From: Klebsiella pneumoniae
Lineage (GTDB): Bacteria; Pseudomonadota; Gammaproteobacteria; Pseudomonadales; Pseudohongiellaceae
Direction: 5' to 3'
Assembly (NCBI GenBank): GCA_945869725.1
Contig: CAMBPO010000001.1
Location: forward strand, 86,717-150,716
Length of the DNA stretch: 64,000 nucleotides
The translations under genes and the position numbers were made by a program. The notes under the pieces are model-generated. The model was given only the letters and a program-made list of their open reading frames with translations, made no database searches and was not told where the DNA came from. Position 1 is the stretch's first letter; each line of letters opens with the position of its first letter. Shown here one piece after another: positions 28,044 through 37,152 of the stretch.

Positions 28044-28922
28044 GTGAGACTCCTAATAATCAGTGGCCGCTCCGGCTCGGGCAAAAGTACCGCACTGAAC
28101 ATGCTTGAAGACCATGGTTATTATTGCATCGACAATCTTCCGGCCAGTCTCTTGCCTGCGTTTGTGGCACGCATCTCTCGTGAAGAACCAGCACTGCCCA
28201 GAGTGGCTGTAAGTATTGACGCGCGCAATTTGCCGGACGACCTCAAAAAAGTGCCCAGCATTATTGCGTACCTTCAGGACTCCTCTTTGCACACAGAAAT
28301 CATTTTTCTGGATGCCAGCGGCCCGACATTGATCAAACGCTTCAGTGAAAGCCGCCGCAAACATCCGCTCACCACCGAGAATATCGGTCTGCGCGAAGCG
28401 ATCAATCGAGAGCGCGAGCTTCTGGAGCCCATCGCCGCGCTGGCCGGGTTATCGATAGATACCAGCGCCTTGTCCGTGCACCAGTTGCGAGAGATTGTGC
28501 GCAGTCGCGTGGTGGAAAAGAAAGACTCCTCCCTCGCGCTGATGTTTGAGTCATTTGGCTTCAAAAATGGCGTGCCGGTTGATGCGGACTTTGTTTTTGA
28601 TGCACGCTGCCTACCCAACCCTTACTGGGATGACAATCTTAAGTCGCTGACCGGCCTTGATCAGGCTGTTATCGATTTTTTGGTAACACAAGACGACGCC
28701 ACGGCAATGCAAACTGATATTGCTGATTTTCTCGCCAAGTGGTTGCCACGGTTCGAAGCCAGCAACCGCAGTTACATGACCGTTGCTATTGGTTGCACGG
28801 GCGGGCAGCACCGCTCTGTTTTCCTTTGTGAGCAACTAAAGCAGCTTTTCTCAGGGCAAATCTCCAATGTTCAGGTGTTACATCGTGAACTGAGCCGGCC
28901 AGAGGCACTTAAAAAATCGTGA
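28044..28922 (+). CDS. rapZ: RNase adapter protein RapZ
   Basis: This 292-residue P-loop protein binds small RNAs and metabolites; in E. coli it directs RNase E to GlmZ and so controls glucosamine-6-phosphate synthase. Walker A is GRSGSGKST (residues 8-16), followed by YYCIDNLPASLLP. The C-terminal domain contains FVFDARCLPNPYW and AIGCTGGQHRSVF, both diagnostic. The start is a GTG at 28044. The stop overlaps the ptsO GTG by 4 bases. Confidence 0.95.
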   Translation: MRLLIISGRSGSGKSTALNMLEDHGYYCIDNLPASLLPAFVARISREEPALPRVAVSIDARNLPDDLKKVPSIIAYLQDSSLHTEIIFLDASGPTLIKRFSESRRKHPLTTENIGLREAINRERELLEPIAALAGLSIDTSALSVHQLREIVRSRVVEKKDSSLALMFESFGFKNGVPVDADFVFDARCLPNPYWDDNLKSLTGLDQAVIDFLVTQDDATAMQTDIADFLAKWLPRFEASNRSYMTVAIGCTGGQHRSVFLCEQLKQLFSGQISNVQVLHRELSRPEALKKS

Positions 28923-29185
28923 TCGAATCCAGTATTACCATCTGCAACAAAGCAGGACTCCACGCGCGAGCGGCCTCAAAGCTAGTGGGCGTAGCCGCAC
29001 AATTCCAGAGCTCTGTAAAAATTGGCAATGAAAAGCTGGTGGATGGCCGTAGCATTCTGTCTTTGATGATGCTGGCAGCAGGCAACGGCACCACACTGAG
29101 GATTGTTGTTGACGGTGAGGACGAACAATATGCTCTGGACGCTATCCAGTTTCTGGTAAAAAACCGATTTGACGAAGGCGAGTAA
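28919..29185 (+). CDS. ptsO: Nitrogen PTS phosphocarrier protein NPr
   Basis: This 88-residue HPr-like protein has the phosphorylated His15 in NKAGLHARAASKL and the conserved DGRSILSLMMLAA helix region, which lacks the HPr-type regulatory Ser context of Firmicutes. It transfers phosphate from EI-Ntr to PtsN. It starts at a GTG overlapping the rapZ stop, so the two are coupled. Confidence 0.95.
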   Translation: MIESSITICNKAGLHARAASKLVGVAAQFQSSVKIGNEKLVDGRSILSLMMLAAGNGTTLRIVVDGEDEQYALDAIQFLVKNRFDEGE

Positions 29186-29200
29186 ATCTCGACAACTGCT

Positions 29201-29761
29201 ATGAAAAACCCTACCGATGCACTTTATGAAGAAGCAGAACCTTCTTCTGGCGAGGACATCAGCAAGACCCGACGTAAAAAGAACAGCACTGAACTGCAGA
29301 AAATGGGTGAGGAACTGCTGAGTCTGAACAAAAAGCAACTGGAACAGATTGAAGTCTCAGAACCGCTACTGGCGGCGCTGCGCGAGTACCAGCGAATTCC
29401 GCCAAGACATGAAGCCCGTCGTCGACAGCTCCAGTATATTGGCAAACTCATGCGCGCAAGTGACCATGAACTGATTCGCGCGGCACTCGAGAAACTGCAT
29501 ACTCCAGATCGACAACAGGTACGCCGCAGCCAGGAAATTGAACGCTGGGGCGAGCAACTTAGCCAAGGCGACACCAACGATATTGAAGCCTTTGTTGATG
29601 CCTTTCCGCTCGCTGAGCGCCAGGAACTCAGACAACTACTGCGCCGCTTCCAGCAACTGTCGGTTAAGGAATCCACAAGCGATGAGTTTTCCGCCGATAA
29701 TGAACAGGCCAGAGCCGCTCGCAGGCGTATCTTCGATTATGTGAAGAGCTGCATGCCTTAG
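29201..29761 (+). CDS. darP: Ribosome biogenesis factor DarP (YjgA, DUF615)
   Basis: This 186-residue, highly charged helical protein fits the DUF615/YjgA family: KKNSTELQKMGEELLSLNKKQL, then LPL-like ELLAALREY, and the late ARAARRRIFDYVK. E. coli DarP helps late maturation of the 50S subunit. It follows ptsO by 15 bases on the same strand. The N-terminal 25 residues are acidic and variable. Confidence 0.9.
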   Translation: MKNPTDALYEEAEPSSGEDISKTRRKKNSTELQKMGEELLSLNKKQLEQIEVSEPLLAALREYQRIPPRHEARRRQLQYIGKLMRASDHELIRAALEKLHTPDRQQVRRSQEIERWGEQLSQGDTNDIEAFVDAFPLAERQELRQLLRRFQQLSVKESTSDEFSADNEQARAARRRIFDYVKSCMP

Positions 29762-29805
29762 CCATCGTTACCTGACTTGCAATTACCCGGCAACGGTTAC
29801 GCTGA

Positions 29806-30744
29806 TCACTGCCGGAACAGGGTCAGCAGACTCTCTCGCAGCCAACGGTGGGATGGATCGCTGTCAGACTGACGATGCCAGTACAAATGCAGATCCAGTG
29901 GCGGGACTTCAAAAGGCAATGGCCGCAGGCTCAGGGAATATTGTGAGGCGAGAAATCTGGGCACCGTCAGCACCAGATCTGTTCCACTGACTACCTCAGC
30001 CGCAACGCGGTAATGCTGTACTCTCAGCTGTATTCGACGCTCACCCTGCACTTTCAATAAAGACATGTCGACCTGCCCCAAGCCTTTACGACGGCTGGAA
30101 ACATGAATATGTCTCATCGCCAGATAAGAATCCAGCGTCAGAGGTTCACTCGCCAAGGGATGATCCGGGCGCATGGCACAGACATAATCGTCACGTATCA
30201 ATGACTGGTGCGACACCTGTGTATCCTCGATCAACGGCACATCGATGGCAAAATCCAGCTCCCCCCGAGACAAATGCCTGATCAGTTCATGGCGCTTTGT
30301 GTAGTAACTCTGTAACGCCAGGTGCGGAGCCTGTTGCTCAAAGTAAGGAAACAAACGCGGCAGAATAAGTGCCTCAGCAAGATCTGTCATGCTGAAATGG
30401 TAGGTGCGCTGCGCAGAGGCAGGACTGAATTCCTCACGCTCAAGCACGCTGGCATTTAACATTCCCAACGCTGCGGAAATATTCTGCGCGATACCGTCTG
30501 CAATGGGTGTTGGCAACATGCCTTTTGAGGTCCTGACAAACAACTCATCATTAAACATGCGTCGCAGTCTGCTCAATGCGTTACTGACCGCAGGCTGCGT
30601 AATCGCCAGCGACTTGGCAGCCTGGGTAAGATTGCGCTCCGTGTAGATGGTATCGAAGACCAGAAACAGATTAAGATCCAGTTTTTTCAGAAAAGTCGCC
30701 TCGCCATGTTTTTCAGTTGTATTCGTATCATGAATGAAAATCAA
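29806..30744 (-). CDS. LysR-family transcriptional regulator
   Basis: This 312-residue regulator has an N-terminal winged HTH (about residues 20-85: LDLNLFLVFDTIYTERNLTQ, AAKSLAITQPAVSNALSRLR) and a C-terminal periplasmic-binding-like effector domain. The HTH resembles the NodD/LeuO-like group. It diverges from the histidine phosphatase gene with about 90 bases between them, so that pair or operon is the likely target. The effector is unknown. The start could also be about 18 codons later. Confidence 0.9.
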   Translation of the reverse strand: MIFIHDTNTTEKHGEATFLKKLDLNLFLVFDTIYTERNLTQAAKSLAITQPAVSNALSRLRRMFNDELFVRTSKGMLPTPIADGIAQNISAALGMLNASVLEREEFSPASAQRTYHFSMTDLAEALILPRLFPYFEQQAPHLALQSYYTKRHELIRHLSRGELDFAIDVPLIEDTQVSHQSLIRDDYVCAMRPDHPLASEPLTLDSYLAMRHIHVSSRRKGLGQVDMSLLKVQGERRIQLRVQHYRVAAEVVSGTDLVLTVPRFLASQYSLSLRPLPFEVPPLDLHLYWHRQSDSDPSHRWLRESLLTLFRQ

Positions 30745-30833
30745 AACCTAACATAAGGCTAATCGATAACACCGGTCTCATCAGGGCGGTTAGTGGTCGC
30801 AAAAAGTCGGCGAGTGTCAAAGGATTTTAGTTA

Positions 30834-31547
30834 ATGAGTCAGTTGTTTTTGGTCAGACACGGACAAGCTTCATTCGGGGCTGCAAATTACGACCAGCTCT
30901 CTGCGCTGGGATACCAGCAGTCTGCATGGTTGGGTGAACATTTTGCTGAGCTGGACATTCAGTTCAGCCGCGTAGTGACCGGCTCGTTGGCAAGACAGCA
31001 GCAGACGGCTGCCAGTATTCTGCAGGCCAGCGGTCAATCACTGCCTGTTGCGACAGACGCAGGATTTAATGAGTTTGATTTTCATACCTTGGTCAGAGTG
31101 TATTGTCACAGCTGCGGCATCGACATACCGGATACACGTGATGGGGGCCGGGTGTTCTTCCAGATGCTGCGAAAAGCCATACACGCCTGGTCGCAGGACG
31201 AGCTCTATGTGCGCAGCGTTGAGCTGACCGCCGCAAAACCGGAAGAACAGCCCGCACTGGAGAACTGGTCTGAATTTCACCAGCGGGTCTCCAGTGCCAT
31301 GCAGGCATTGTGTGCTCATGAGGTGGAGCATAACGTGCTGGTGGTCAGCTCCGGCGGTGCGATGGCCATGGCCCTCAGCCAGATTCTTGATTGCAGTGTA
31401 GAAACACTGATCAACCTCAATATGCAGACGCGCAACACCGGCATTCATCACCTGTTCTTTAATCAGCGCGGTTTCCAGTTGGCGGCCTTTAACAGCCAGC
31501 CGCACCTGCAAAAGAAAGGCCGTTTGCACGCGCTGACCTACACCTGA
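30834..31547 (+). CDS. Histidine phosphatase family protein
   Basis: This 237-residue protein has the phosphoglycerate-mutase-like RHG motif (residues 8-10 in LVRHGQASFG) and the late VVSSGGAMA, where the usual second catalytic His is replaced in the visible pattern by Ser-Gly; catalytic completeness is therefore unclear. An SLARQQQTA block near residue 50 is typical. It is followed after 33 bases by the phosphotransferase gene. In related bacteria this pair often accompanies acyl-CoA metabolism genes, but the substrate is unknown. Confidence 0.85.
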   Translation: MSQLFLVRHGQASFGAANYDQLSALGYQQSAWLGEHFAELDIQFSRVVTGSLARQQQTAASILQASGQSLPVATDAGFNEFDFHTLVRVYCHSCGIDIPDTRDGGRVFFQMLRKAIHAWSQDELYVRSVELTAAKPEEQPALENWSEFHQRVSSAMQALCAHEVEHNVLVVSSGGAMAMALSQILDCSVETLINLNMQTRNTGIHHLFFNQRGFQLAAFNSQPHLQKKGRLHALTYT

Positions 31548-31579
31548 CACAACAAGGAAAGCAAAAGGACTTTACGCGC

Positions 31580-32602
31580 ATGAACACAGACGCCGATCAA
31601 ACAATGTTAAAGGCACTCACGCAGTGGATCGCTGACCATGCGCCACAACTGGGTAACGCAATCAGCATGCGCAAATTCGCGGCCGGCCAGTCCAACCCCA
31701 GTTTTCTGCTGGAGTGCAGCCACAGGTCAGTAGTGCTGCGCCGGAAACCGGCCGGCGAACTGCTGGCATCAGCACACGCTGTTGACAGGGAATACCGGCT
31801 GATCAAAGCACTGAAAGACAGCGCCGTGCCGGTGCCCGAGGCCATTGCGTTATGCGCCGACGACTCGGTAATTGGCAGTATGTTTTATCTGATGAGCTAT
31901 GAGCCAGGAGATATCTTCTGGGACCCTGCATTGCCAGAAACAGTCCACAATTGTCGGGCTGATTATTACTTTGCCCTGGTCGGTACCTTGGCACAATTAC
32001 ACAAGGTAGACTACAAGGCACTCGGGTTATCAGACTTCGGCAAACCAGGCAATTATTACGCACGCCAATTGTCGCGCTGGAGCGCTCAGTACCAGGCCTC
32101 ATCAACAGACGTCATTCCTGAAATGAATGAGTTGATTCAGTGGCTGGATGACAATTTGCCCGAAGATGATGGCGAAAGTTGCATCATCCATGGTGACTAC
32201 CGGCTTGATAACGTCATTTTTAACAGCGGAAAGTCTGAAATTCGCGCAGTTCTCGACTGGGAGTTGGCTACGCTGGGCCATCCGATGGCTGATCTTGCCT
32301 ACTATCTGATGGCCTTACGTTTGCCTCGGCACGGTGAAATCAAGGGCCTGCGTGACGACGATATCAAGGCACTGGGTATTCCTGCTGAATCAGCACTGAT
32401 CGCCCACTACTGCGAGGTGCGTGGCGTAACCGCCCCCGGAAACTGGTCATTTTATCTGGCATTCAGTTTTTTCAGACTGGCCGCCATTCTGCAAGGTGTT
32501 TACAAACGCGGACTTGATGGCAACGCTTCGAATGAGCGAGCAACCCGAATGGGCAGACTGGTGCAGCCACTGGCAGAAATGGGGAGGGCTTTGACCGTCT
32601 GA
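31580..32602 (+). CDS. Phosphotransferase family protein (ACAD10/11-like APH domain)
   Basis: This 340-residue protein has an aminoglycoside-phosphotransferase-like kinase fold: the nucleotide-loop region GQSNPSFLLE (residues 36-45), catalytic loop HGDYRLDN (204-211) and metal-binding LDWE (Asp226). The closest group by pattern is that found next to or fused with acyl-CoA dehydrogenases (ACAD10/11), where it phosphorylates 4-hydroxy acyl-CoAs. No dehydrogenase is nearby, so the substrate is inferred only by family. It likely forms an operon with the upstream histidine phosphatase. Confidence 0.85.
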   Translation: MNTDADQTMLKALTQWIADHAPQLGNAISMRKFAAGQSNPSFLLECSHRSVVLRRKPAGELLASAHAVDREYRLIKALKDSAVPVPEAIALCADDSVIGSMFYLMSYEPGDIFWDPALPETVHNCRADYYFALVGTLAQLHKVDYKALGLSDFGKPGNYYARQLSRWSAQYQASSTDVIPEMNELIQWLDDNLPEDDGESCIIHGDYRLDNVIFNSGKSEIRAVLDWELATLGHPMADLAYYLMALRLPRHGEIKGLRDDDIKALGIPAESALIAHYCEVRGVTAPGNWSFYLAFSFFRLAAILQGVYKRGLDGNASNERATRMGRLVQPLAEMGRALTV

Positions 32603-32693
32603 AAGCGACCGGTATGCAAGCTAGGCACTCACATTTTTTAGTGCTACTATCCTTTACATGTCAGAAAACCATAATAAAAACCGAGGGTAACGA

Positions 32694-33008
32694 ATGCGCG
32701 ACGAACACGCCCGAGCCTACTGGAAAGCAAACGTCCGAATTCTGACGACCTTGCTCAGCATCTGGTTCTTTGTTTCTTTTGTTTGCGGCATTTTATTAGC
32801 CGACTTCCTTGATAACTTTCGCTTCGCCGGGTTCAAACTCGGGTTCTGGATTGCACAGCAAGGCTCCATTTACGTGTTTATGGTGCTGATCATTGTCTAC
32901 GTGTTCTGGATGGATAAACTTGATTCGCGTTACCAGGCCAACACCAAAGCCGCCAATCTGAAAGCAGCCGATAGCCAATCCGCATCTGCTGAGGACTCGC
33001 AGTCATGA
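32694..33008 (+). CDS. DUF4212 small subunit of a sodium:solute symporter
   Basis: This 104-residue protein has two membrane helices (about residues 20-42 and 58-80) and the DUF4212 pattern: YWKANVR at the start, GF-LGFWIAQQGSIYVFMVLIIVYV-type second helix and a YVFWMD loop. It is always paired with an SSS-family symporter, and here the symporter ATG overlaps its stop by 4 bases. The pair acts as one transporter, probably of short carboxylates such as acetate or lactate. Confidence 0.9.
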   Translation: MRDEHARAYWKANVRILTTLLSIWFFVSFVCGILLADFLDNFRFAGFKLGFWIAQQGSIYVFMVLIIVYVFWMDKLDSRYQANTKAANLKAADSQSASAEDSQS

Positions 33009-34684
33009 GTAGTGTACAACTGTGGACCTATCTGTTTATCGGGCTATCGTTTGGCCTGTACATCGCGATTGCAGTCTGGACTCGCGCCGGCTCAACACAC
33101 GAATTTTATGTCGCAGGCGGCGGTGTGCATCCGGTAACAAATGGCATGGCAACAGCGGCAGACTGGATGTCGGCAGCCTCGTTTATATCAATGGCCGGAC
33201 TCATTTCGTTTCTGGGCAGAGATGGCACTTTTTACCTGATGGGCTGGACGGGCGGATACGTGCTGCTGGCGTTGCTGCTGGCGCCCTATCTGCGGAAATT
33301 CGGTAAATTCACAGTGCCGGATTTTATCGGTGACCGTTATTATTCGCGTAGTGCGCGCCTAGTGGCAATTTTCTGCGCCATCTCCATCTCGTTTGTCTAT
33401 GTCTGCGGACAAATGCAGGGGGCAGGTATCGTTTTTTCACGCTTCCTCGAAGTGGATATCACAACCGGTGTGATTATCGGCATGACCGTTGTGTTTTTCT
33501 ATGCGGTTCTGGGCGGCATGAAGGGCATAACGTACACACAGGTAGCACAGTACTGCGTGCTGATTTTTGCCTACATGGTTCCTGCTATTTTTATCTCAAT
33601 CATGATGACCGGTAATCCGATTCCGCAAATCGGTTTTGGATCAGAGCTGACACCCGAGTATGGCGGCGGTTACCTGCTGGACCGGCTCGACAACCTGAGT
33701 GTAGAGCTTGGTTTTGCGCCCTACACTGAAGGGCAGCGCAGCACTCAGGACGTATTTTTTATCACGGCTGCGCTGATGTTTGGCACCGCCGGCCTGCCGC
33801 ATGTGATTATCCGGTTTTTTACAGTGCCCAGCGTTCGCGCTGCGCGCGTATCGGCGGCTTATGCGCTGTTGTTTATCGGTGTGCTTTACACGACTGCGCC
33901 AGCGGTAGCGGCATTTGCCAAAACCAACCTGATGAATACTGTCAACAACGCCGTCTATGAGGAATTGCCTGAGTGGTTCCGCACCTGGGAGGAGACCCGG
34001 CTGATCAGTTTTGAAGATCGTAACGGAGATGGACGTGTGCAGTATGTGGCTGATCCGGCCGTCAACGAACTGACCGTCAACCGTGACATCATGGTACTGG
34101 CCAACCCGGAGATTGCTGGTCTTCCTGACTGGGTTGTTGCACTGGTAGCTGCCGGCGCGCTGGCTGCTGCATTATCAACAGCGGCTGGATTGCTGCTGGT
34201 GATCTCAACAGCAGTGTCACATGATTTACTCAAGCGCAGCCTGATGCCGCAAATTACTGAGAAGCAGGAACTGCGTTACGCCCGAATTGCCATCTTTGTT
34301 GCCATTCTGGTGGCAGGTTATTTTGGCATCAATCCGCCCGGCTTTGTCGCAGAGGTCGTAGCATTTGCGTTTGGTCTGGCAGCCGCATCATTTTTTCCGG
34401 CTATCGTATTGGGAATATTCTACAAGCGCATGAACCGTCAGGGCGCCATTGCAGGCATGGTTGCCGGTTTCAGTTTTACGGCGCTGTACATCATCTATTT
34501 CAAATTCATCGCGCCTGAACTAAGCACACCGGCGCACTGGCTTTTTGGAATATCACCTGAAGGTATTGGCACCGTTGGCACAATCATCAATACAGCCGTT
34601 GCATTGACCATCTGCCGCTTTACCGCAGCTCCTCCGCGCGATATCCAGCAAATGGTTGAAGAAATTCGCCTGCCGGGACATTAA
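33005..34684 (+). CDS. Sodium:solute symporter (acetate-permease-like, VC_2705 type)
   Basis: This 559-residue SSS-family transporter has about 13 membrane helices. The first conserved blocks are EFYVAGGGVHPVTNGMATAA and DWMSAASFISMAGLI; a cytoplasmic insertion (about residues 325-350) is typical of the VC_2705 subfamily. It is close to ActP, so acetate or another small carboxylate is the likely substrate; acs at 52 kb would use acetate. It overlaps the DUF4212 gene by 4 bases and the convergent apbC stop by 4 bases. Confidence 0.9.
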   Translation: MSSVQLWTYLFIGLSFGLYIAIAVWTRAGSTHEFYVAGGGVHPVTNGMATAADWMSAASFISMAGLISFLGRDGTFYLMGWTGGYVLLALLLAPYLRKFGKFTVPDFIGDRYYSRSARLVAIFCAISISFVYVCGQMQGAGIVFSRFLEVDITTGVIIGMTVVFFYAVLGGMKGITYTQVAQYCVLIFAYMVPAIFISIMMTGNPIPQIGFGSELTPEYGGGYLLDRLDNLSVELGFAPYTEGQRSTQDVFFITAALMFGTAGLPHVIIRFFTVPSVRAARVSAAYALLFIGVLYTTAPAVAAFAKTNLMNTVNNAVYEELPEWFRTWEETRLISFEDRNGDGRVQYVADPAVNELTVNRDIMVLANPEIAGLPDWVVALVAAGALAAALSTAAGLLLVISTAVSHDLLKRSLMPQITEKQELRYARIAIFVAILVAGYFGINPPGFVAEVVAFAFGLAAASFFPAIVLGIFYKRMNRQGAIAGMVAGFSFTALYIIYFKFIAPELSTPAHWLFGISPEGIGTVGTIINTAVALTICRFTAAPPRDIQQMVEEIRLPGH

Positions 34685-35502
34685 TCATCTGATACTTGAA
34701 TGACCGGGACTGGGATCTTGGTTTCTGCCAACGCATCCAGTTCGGTCAGCATGTTTCTGGCCAGTTGATGATAGGCGGCAGCCACTGCACTTTCTGGCTG
34801 CGAAATCAGTATGGGCATGCCGGCATCGGTGTGCTGGCGAATCGACAGGTCCAGAGGCAAAGAGCCAATCACCGTGACCTTATAATCCTGCGCCAACTTC
34901 TCGCCTCCACCCTCGCCGAATATGGCTTCTGCATGTCCACAATTTGAGCAGATGTGAACAGCCATGTTTTCCACAACCCCCAGTAATGGGACATTAACCT
35001 TGCGAAACATCTCTATTCCCTTGCGGGCGTCCAGCAACGCAATGTCCTGCGGTGTTGTCACAATGACTGAGCCTGAAAGTCTGAGCGCCTGCGTGAGGCT
35101 GAGCTGAATATCGCCGGTACCTGGCGGCATATCAACAATCAGAAAATCCAGATCACCCCACAGGGTAAACTTCAGCATCTGATTAAACGCACCAACAATC
35201 ATCGGCGCGCGCCAGGCCATTGCGGTATTGGCATCCACAAGGTATCCGATAGAATTGCTGGCCAGCCCATGCGCCATCACCGGCTTCATGTACTGCTTGT
35301 CTACAATCTCTGGGCGCGTGCCGGCAGCTACTCCAAGCATCATAGGTTGGCTGGGGCCATAGATATCTGCATCCAGCAGGCCGGTTTTATATCCCAGCTG
35401 CAACAGGGAAATGGCCAGATTTAGTGCGGTAGTGGACTTGCCTACACCACCTTTTCCTGATGCTACACAAATGACGTGTTTGATACCGGATAAGTTATCC
35501 AT
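34681..35502 (-). CDS. apbC: Iron-sulfur cluster carrier protein ApbC (Mrp/NBP35 family)
   Basis: This 273-residue P-loop ATPase carries and transfers Fe-S clusters. The deviant Walker A GKGGVGKST lies at residues 16-24, DADIYGPSQPMM and IVDMPPGTGD follow, and the cluster-binding CxxC is in HICSNCGH. I chose the ATG at 35502, which has AGAGGG upstream; it yields the form without the N-terminal DUF59/MIP18 domain that many Mrp proteins carry. It is convergent with the symporter gene and divergent from the exported-protein gene. Confidence 0.93.
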   Translation of the reverse strand: MDNLSGIKHVICVASGKGGVGKSTTALNLAISLLQLGYKTGLLDADIYGPSQPMMLGVAAGTRPEIVDKQYMKPVMAHGLASNSIGYLVDANTAMAWRAPMIVGAFNQMLKFTLWGDLDFLIVDMPPGTGDIQLSLTQALRLSGSVIVTTPQDIALLDARKGIEMFRKVNVPLLGVVENMAVHICSNCGHAEAIFGEGGGEKLAQDYKVTVIGSLPLDLSIRQHTDAGMPILISQPESAVAAAYHQLARNMLTELDALAETKIPVPVIQVSDD

Positions 35503-35590
35503 GGAAATCCCTCTGAGAATTGACGCTGCATTATGCTGATTCAGCGCTTGCCTGCATACCAGATTTGATGTGACATGCGGCACGATTTGA

Positions 35591-35605
35591 CACAGTTCAA
35601 CTGTG
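35591..35605. promoter_or_regulatory. 15-bp palindrome in the apbC / exported-protein intergenic region
   Basis: CACAGTT-C-AACTGTG is a perfect odd-length palindrome overlapping a TTGACA-like hexamer at 35588-35593. It could be an operator, but no regulator is linked to it. The rest of the intergenic region holds no other clear signal. Confidence 0.25.
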
Positions 35606-35680
35606 ATTTCAGGCTTGATCTATTGACGGAAACGGTGTTCTATTGCACCTGCAGTTTCTGCATTATTCTGGTCAGATTTT

Positions 35681-36313
35681 ATGATAGTCAAAAATTTATT
35701 GGCATCACGCCGCCTGTTCCGGTGCCCGACTACATCTTCAGGGGCGGCAAAGCCTCGCCTGTACACAGCATTCATGCTGAGTGTTTTGGGAGCATTAAGC
35801 TCCGGTGCAGCGTCAGCGCAGTCAAGCGACCCTTTAACTGTAGCGCAAGAAGGATTCGATCATCCGGTCAAGTATGCGATTTATTCAGCCGCCTGGCATC
35901 TCAGCAGTAACGCCGGCCTGCGTGTGGTTGCACAAAACCAGAGTGATGCTCCCGTTGAACTGCGTAGCATCGTGTTCCGCGATGAAATAGGCAATGTAGG
36001 AGATTCCGAGTTAAGCCTGAATTTACTGATTGAACCCGGCAAATGGGCTGAGATGCAGCTGCCGTTTAAAGATATCCTTGCCGGTAACGAGTGTGTCAAG
36101 CGCACGATGGAAGACGATTGGAAACTGGTCGAAATTTCAAACTACACACTGAATCCCTCTGTGCGCGGCCTGATTATTGAAAACACCGGCTCCTTCCGTA
36201 TTTACCAATGTGTGCGTTCTGTCCGAACAACCTGGGTCAATCCCGAAAACAACAACGAACAGGTTGATAACCAGTGGTTGATGTATCACTTTGAGCGACT
36301 GCCCCTGGAATAA
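35681..36313 (+). CDS. Exported protein of unknown function
   Basis: I do not recognise this 210-residue protein. It has a long basic N-terminal region, then a hydrophobic stretch (about residues 31-46) ending SAQ, a good signal-peptidase site. The mature part (about 163 residues) is beta-rich with two cysteines (in GNECVKR and IYQCVRS) that may form a disulfide, and ends WLMYHFERLPLE. The start is uncertain: the ATG at 35681 gives a signal peptide with a basic n-region, while the ATG at 35774 gives a hydrophobic start without charge. Neither has a strong ribosome-binding site. Confidence 0.7.
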   Translation: MIVKNLLASRRLFRCPTTSSGAAKPRLYTAFMLSVLGALSSGAASAQSSDPLTVAQEGFDHPVKYAIYSAAWHLSSNAGLRVVAQNQSDAPVELRSIVFRDEIGNVGDSELSLNLLIEPGKWAEMQLPFKDILAGNECVKRTMEDDWKLVEISNYTLNPSVRGLIIENTGSFRIYQCVRSVRTTWVNPENNNEQVDNQWLMYHFERLPLE

Positions 36314-36322
36314 CATTCCCGG

Positions 36323-36928
36323 CTAGTTGCCCAGCGCTTGCGCTTCCCTGACTAATGCGTTTTTGCGCGCTTCCAGTTCTGAAATCAAAGCCTTTTGTAA
36401 TGGCTCAACGGTATTGCCGCCGGCATCAACATTGTTGTACTTCAGCTGTTCACTTGCCAGCATCTGCAGCAGTTCCTCAGCAGCAGTGATCGCTTGTATC
36501 AAACGAGCATTGGCCTGTTCGCGCCGGCTGGCTGTCTCTTCAGTGGCTGCCAGTTGTCGCTCCAGTTCTGCAATTCTACCTTGCTGCTGTTGTTCCAACT
36601 GGGCCACTTCCGTCTGTTGCTGCTGACGCTGCAATTCAGCGGCTTCCCGCGCTCGCTGTTCAGCTTCAAGTTCAGCAGCAGCACGCGCAACAGCCATCGC
36701 CTCGTTTTCAAGGCGAACTCGCTCGAGCTCCGCACGCACAGCTTGTTCATTCCGCTCGGCTTCCAGACGCGCCATGTCGGCAAGCTCAGCCAATGCTACT
36801 GCCTGCGCCGCAGCCTCCTGTTGCGCCAGCAGTGCTTCCTGTTCCCCACGCTGCCCGGCACACGCCGCCAACCCCAGCAAAGCTGCCAGCGACATCACTT
36901 TTAGGGATTTATGTGCATTAATGACCAT
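36323..36928 (-). CDS. Coiled-coil lipoprotein of unknown function
   Basis: This 201-residue protein has a lipobox (LAAC, Cys23) and then a long Ala/Glu/Gln/Arg-rich helix (about residues 28-150) with heptad-like spacing, including a run of glutamines. The C-terminal 50 residues are a more ordinary helical segment. No family is clear; periplasmic coiled-coil lipoproteins of this kind often tether envelope layers or act as spacers. It is convergent with the exported-protein gene (9 bases between stops). Confidence 0.75.
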   Translation of the reverse strand: MVINAHKSLKVMSLAALLGLAACAGQRGEQEALLAQQEAAAQAVALAELADMARLEAERNEQAVRAELERVRLENEAMAVARAAAELEAEQRAREAAELQRQQQQTEVAQLEQQQQGRIAELERQLAATEETASRREQANARLIQAITAAEELLQMLASEQLKYNNVDAGGNTVEPLQKALISELEARKNALVREAQALGN

Positions 36929-37047
36929 GGTATTCCTGTTCTGTCTGATGATTTTATGTTGCCTACTTTATAATGACTTGACGGTCTGTGACCAGCACCA
37001 GACCCGATTGGCGTCACTGATTGGGTCGAACCTACTAAAAGATGGAA

Positions 37048-37077
37048 CTGACCGCACTTGTGCGGATACCGTATAAT
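37048..37077 (+). promoter_or_regulatory. Likely sigma-70 promoter for the 37153-39758 gene pair
   Basis: CTGACC (37048-37053) and a perfect TATAAT (37072-37077) are separated by 18 bases. Transcription from about 37084 would exclude the upstream ATG at 37042 and supports the start at 37153. Confidence 0.5.
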
Positions 37078-37152
37078 CGGGCATCGACATCGTACTCTAC
37101 AACCCGGGACAGGCCCGGCCAGGCAACCTATGCAGCACTCGGCACAGTAATC

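Noticed and set aside
35575..35910. 111-codon plus-strand ORF between apbC and the exported protein
   Set aside because: It overlaps the exported-protein gene in another frame, lacks a ribosome-binding site and has no recognisable features.
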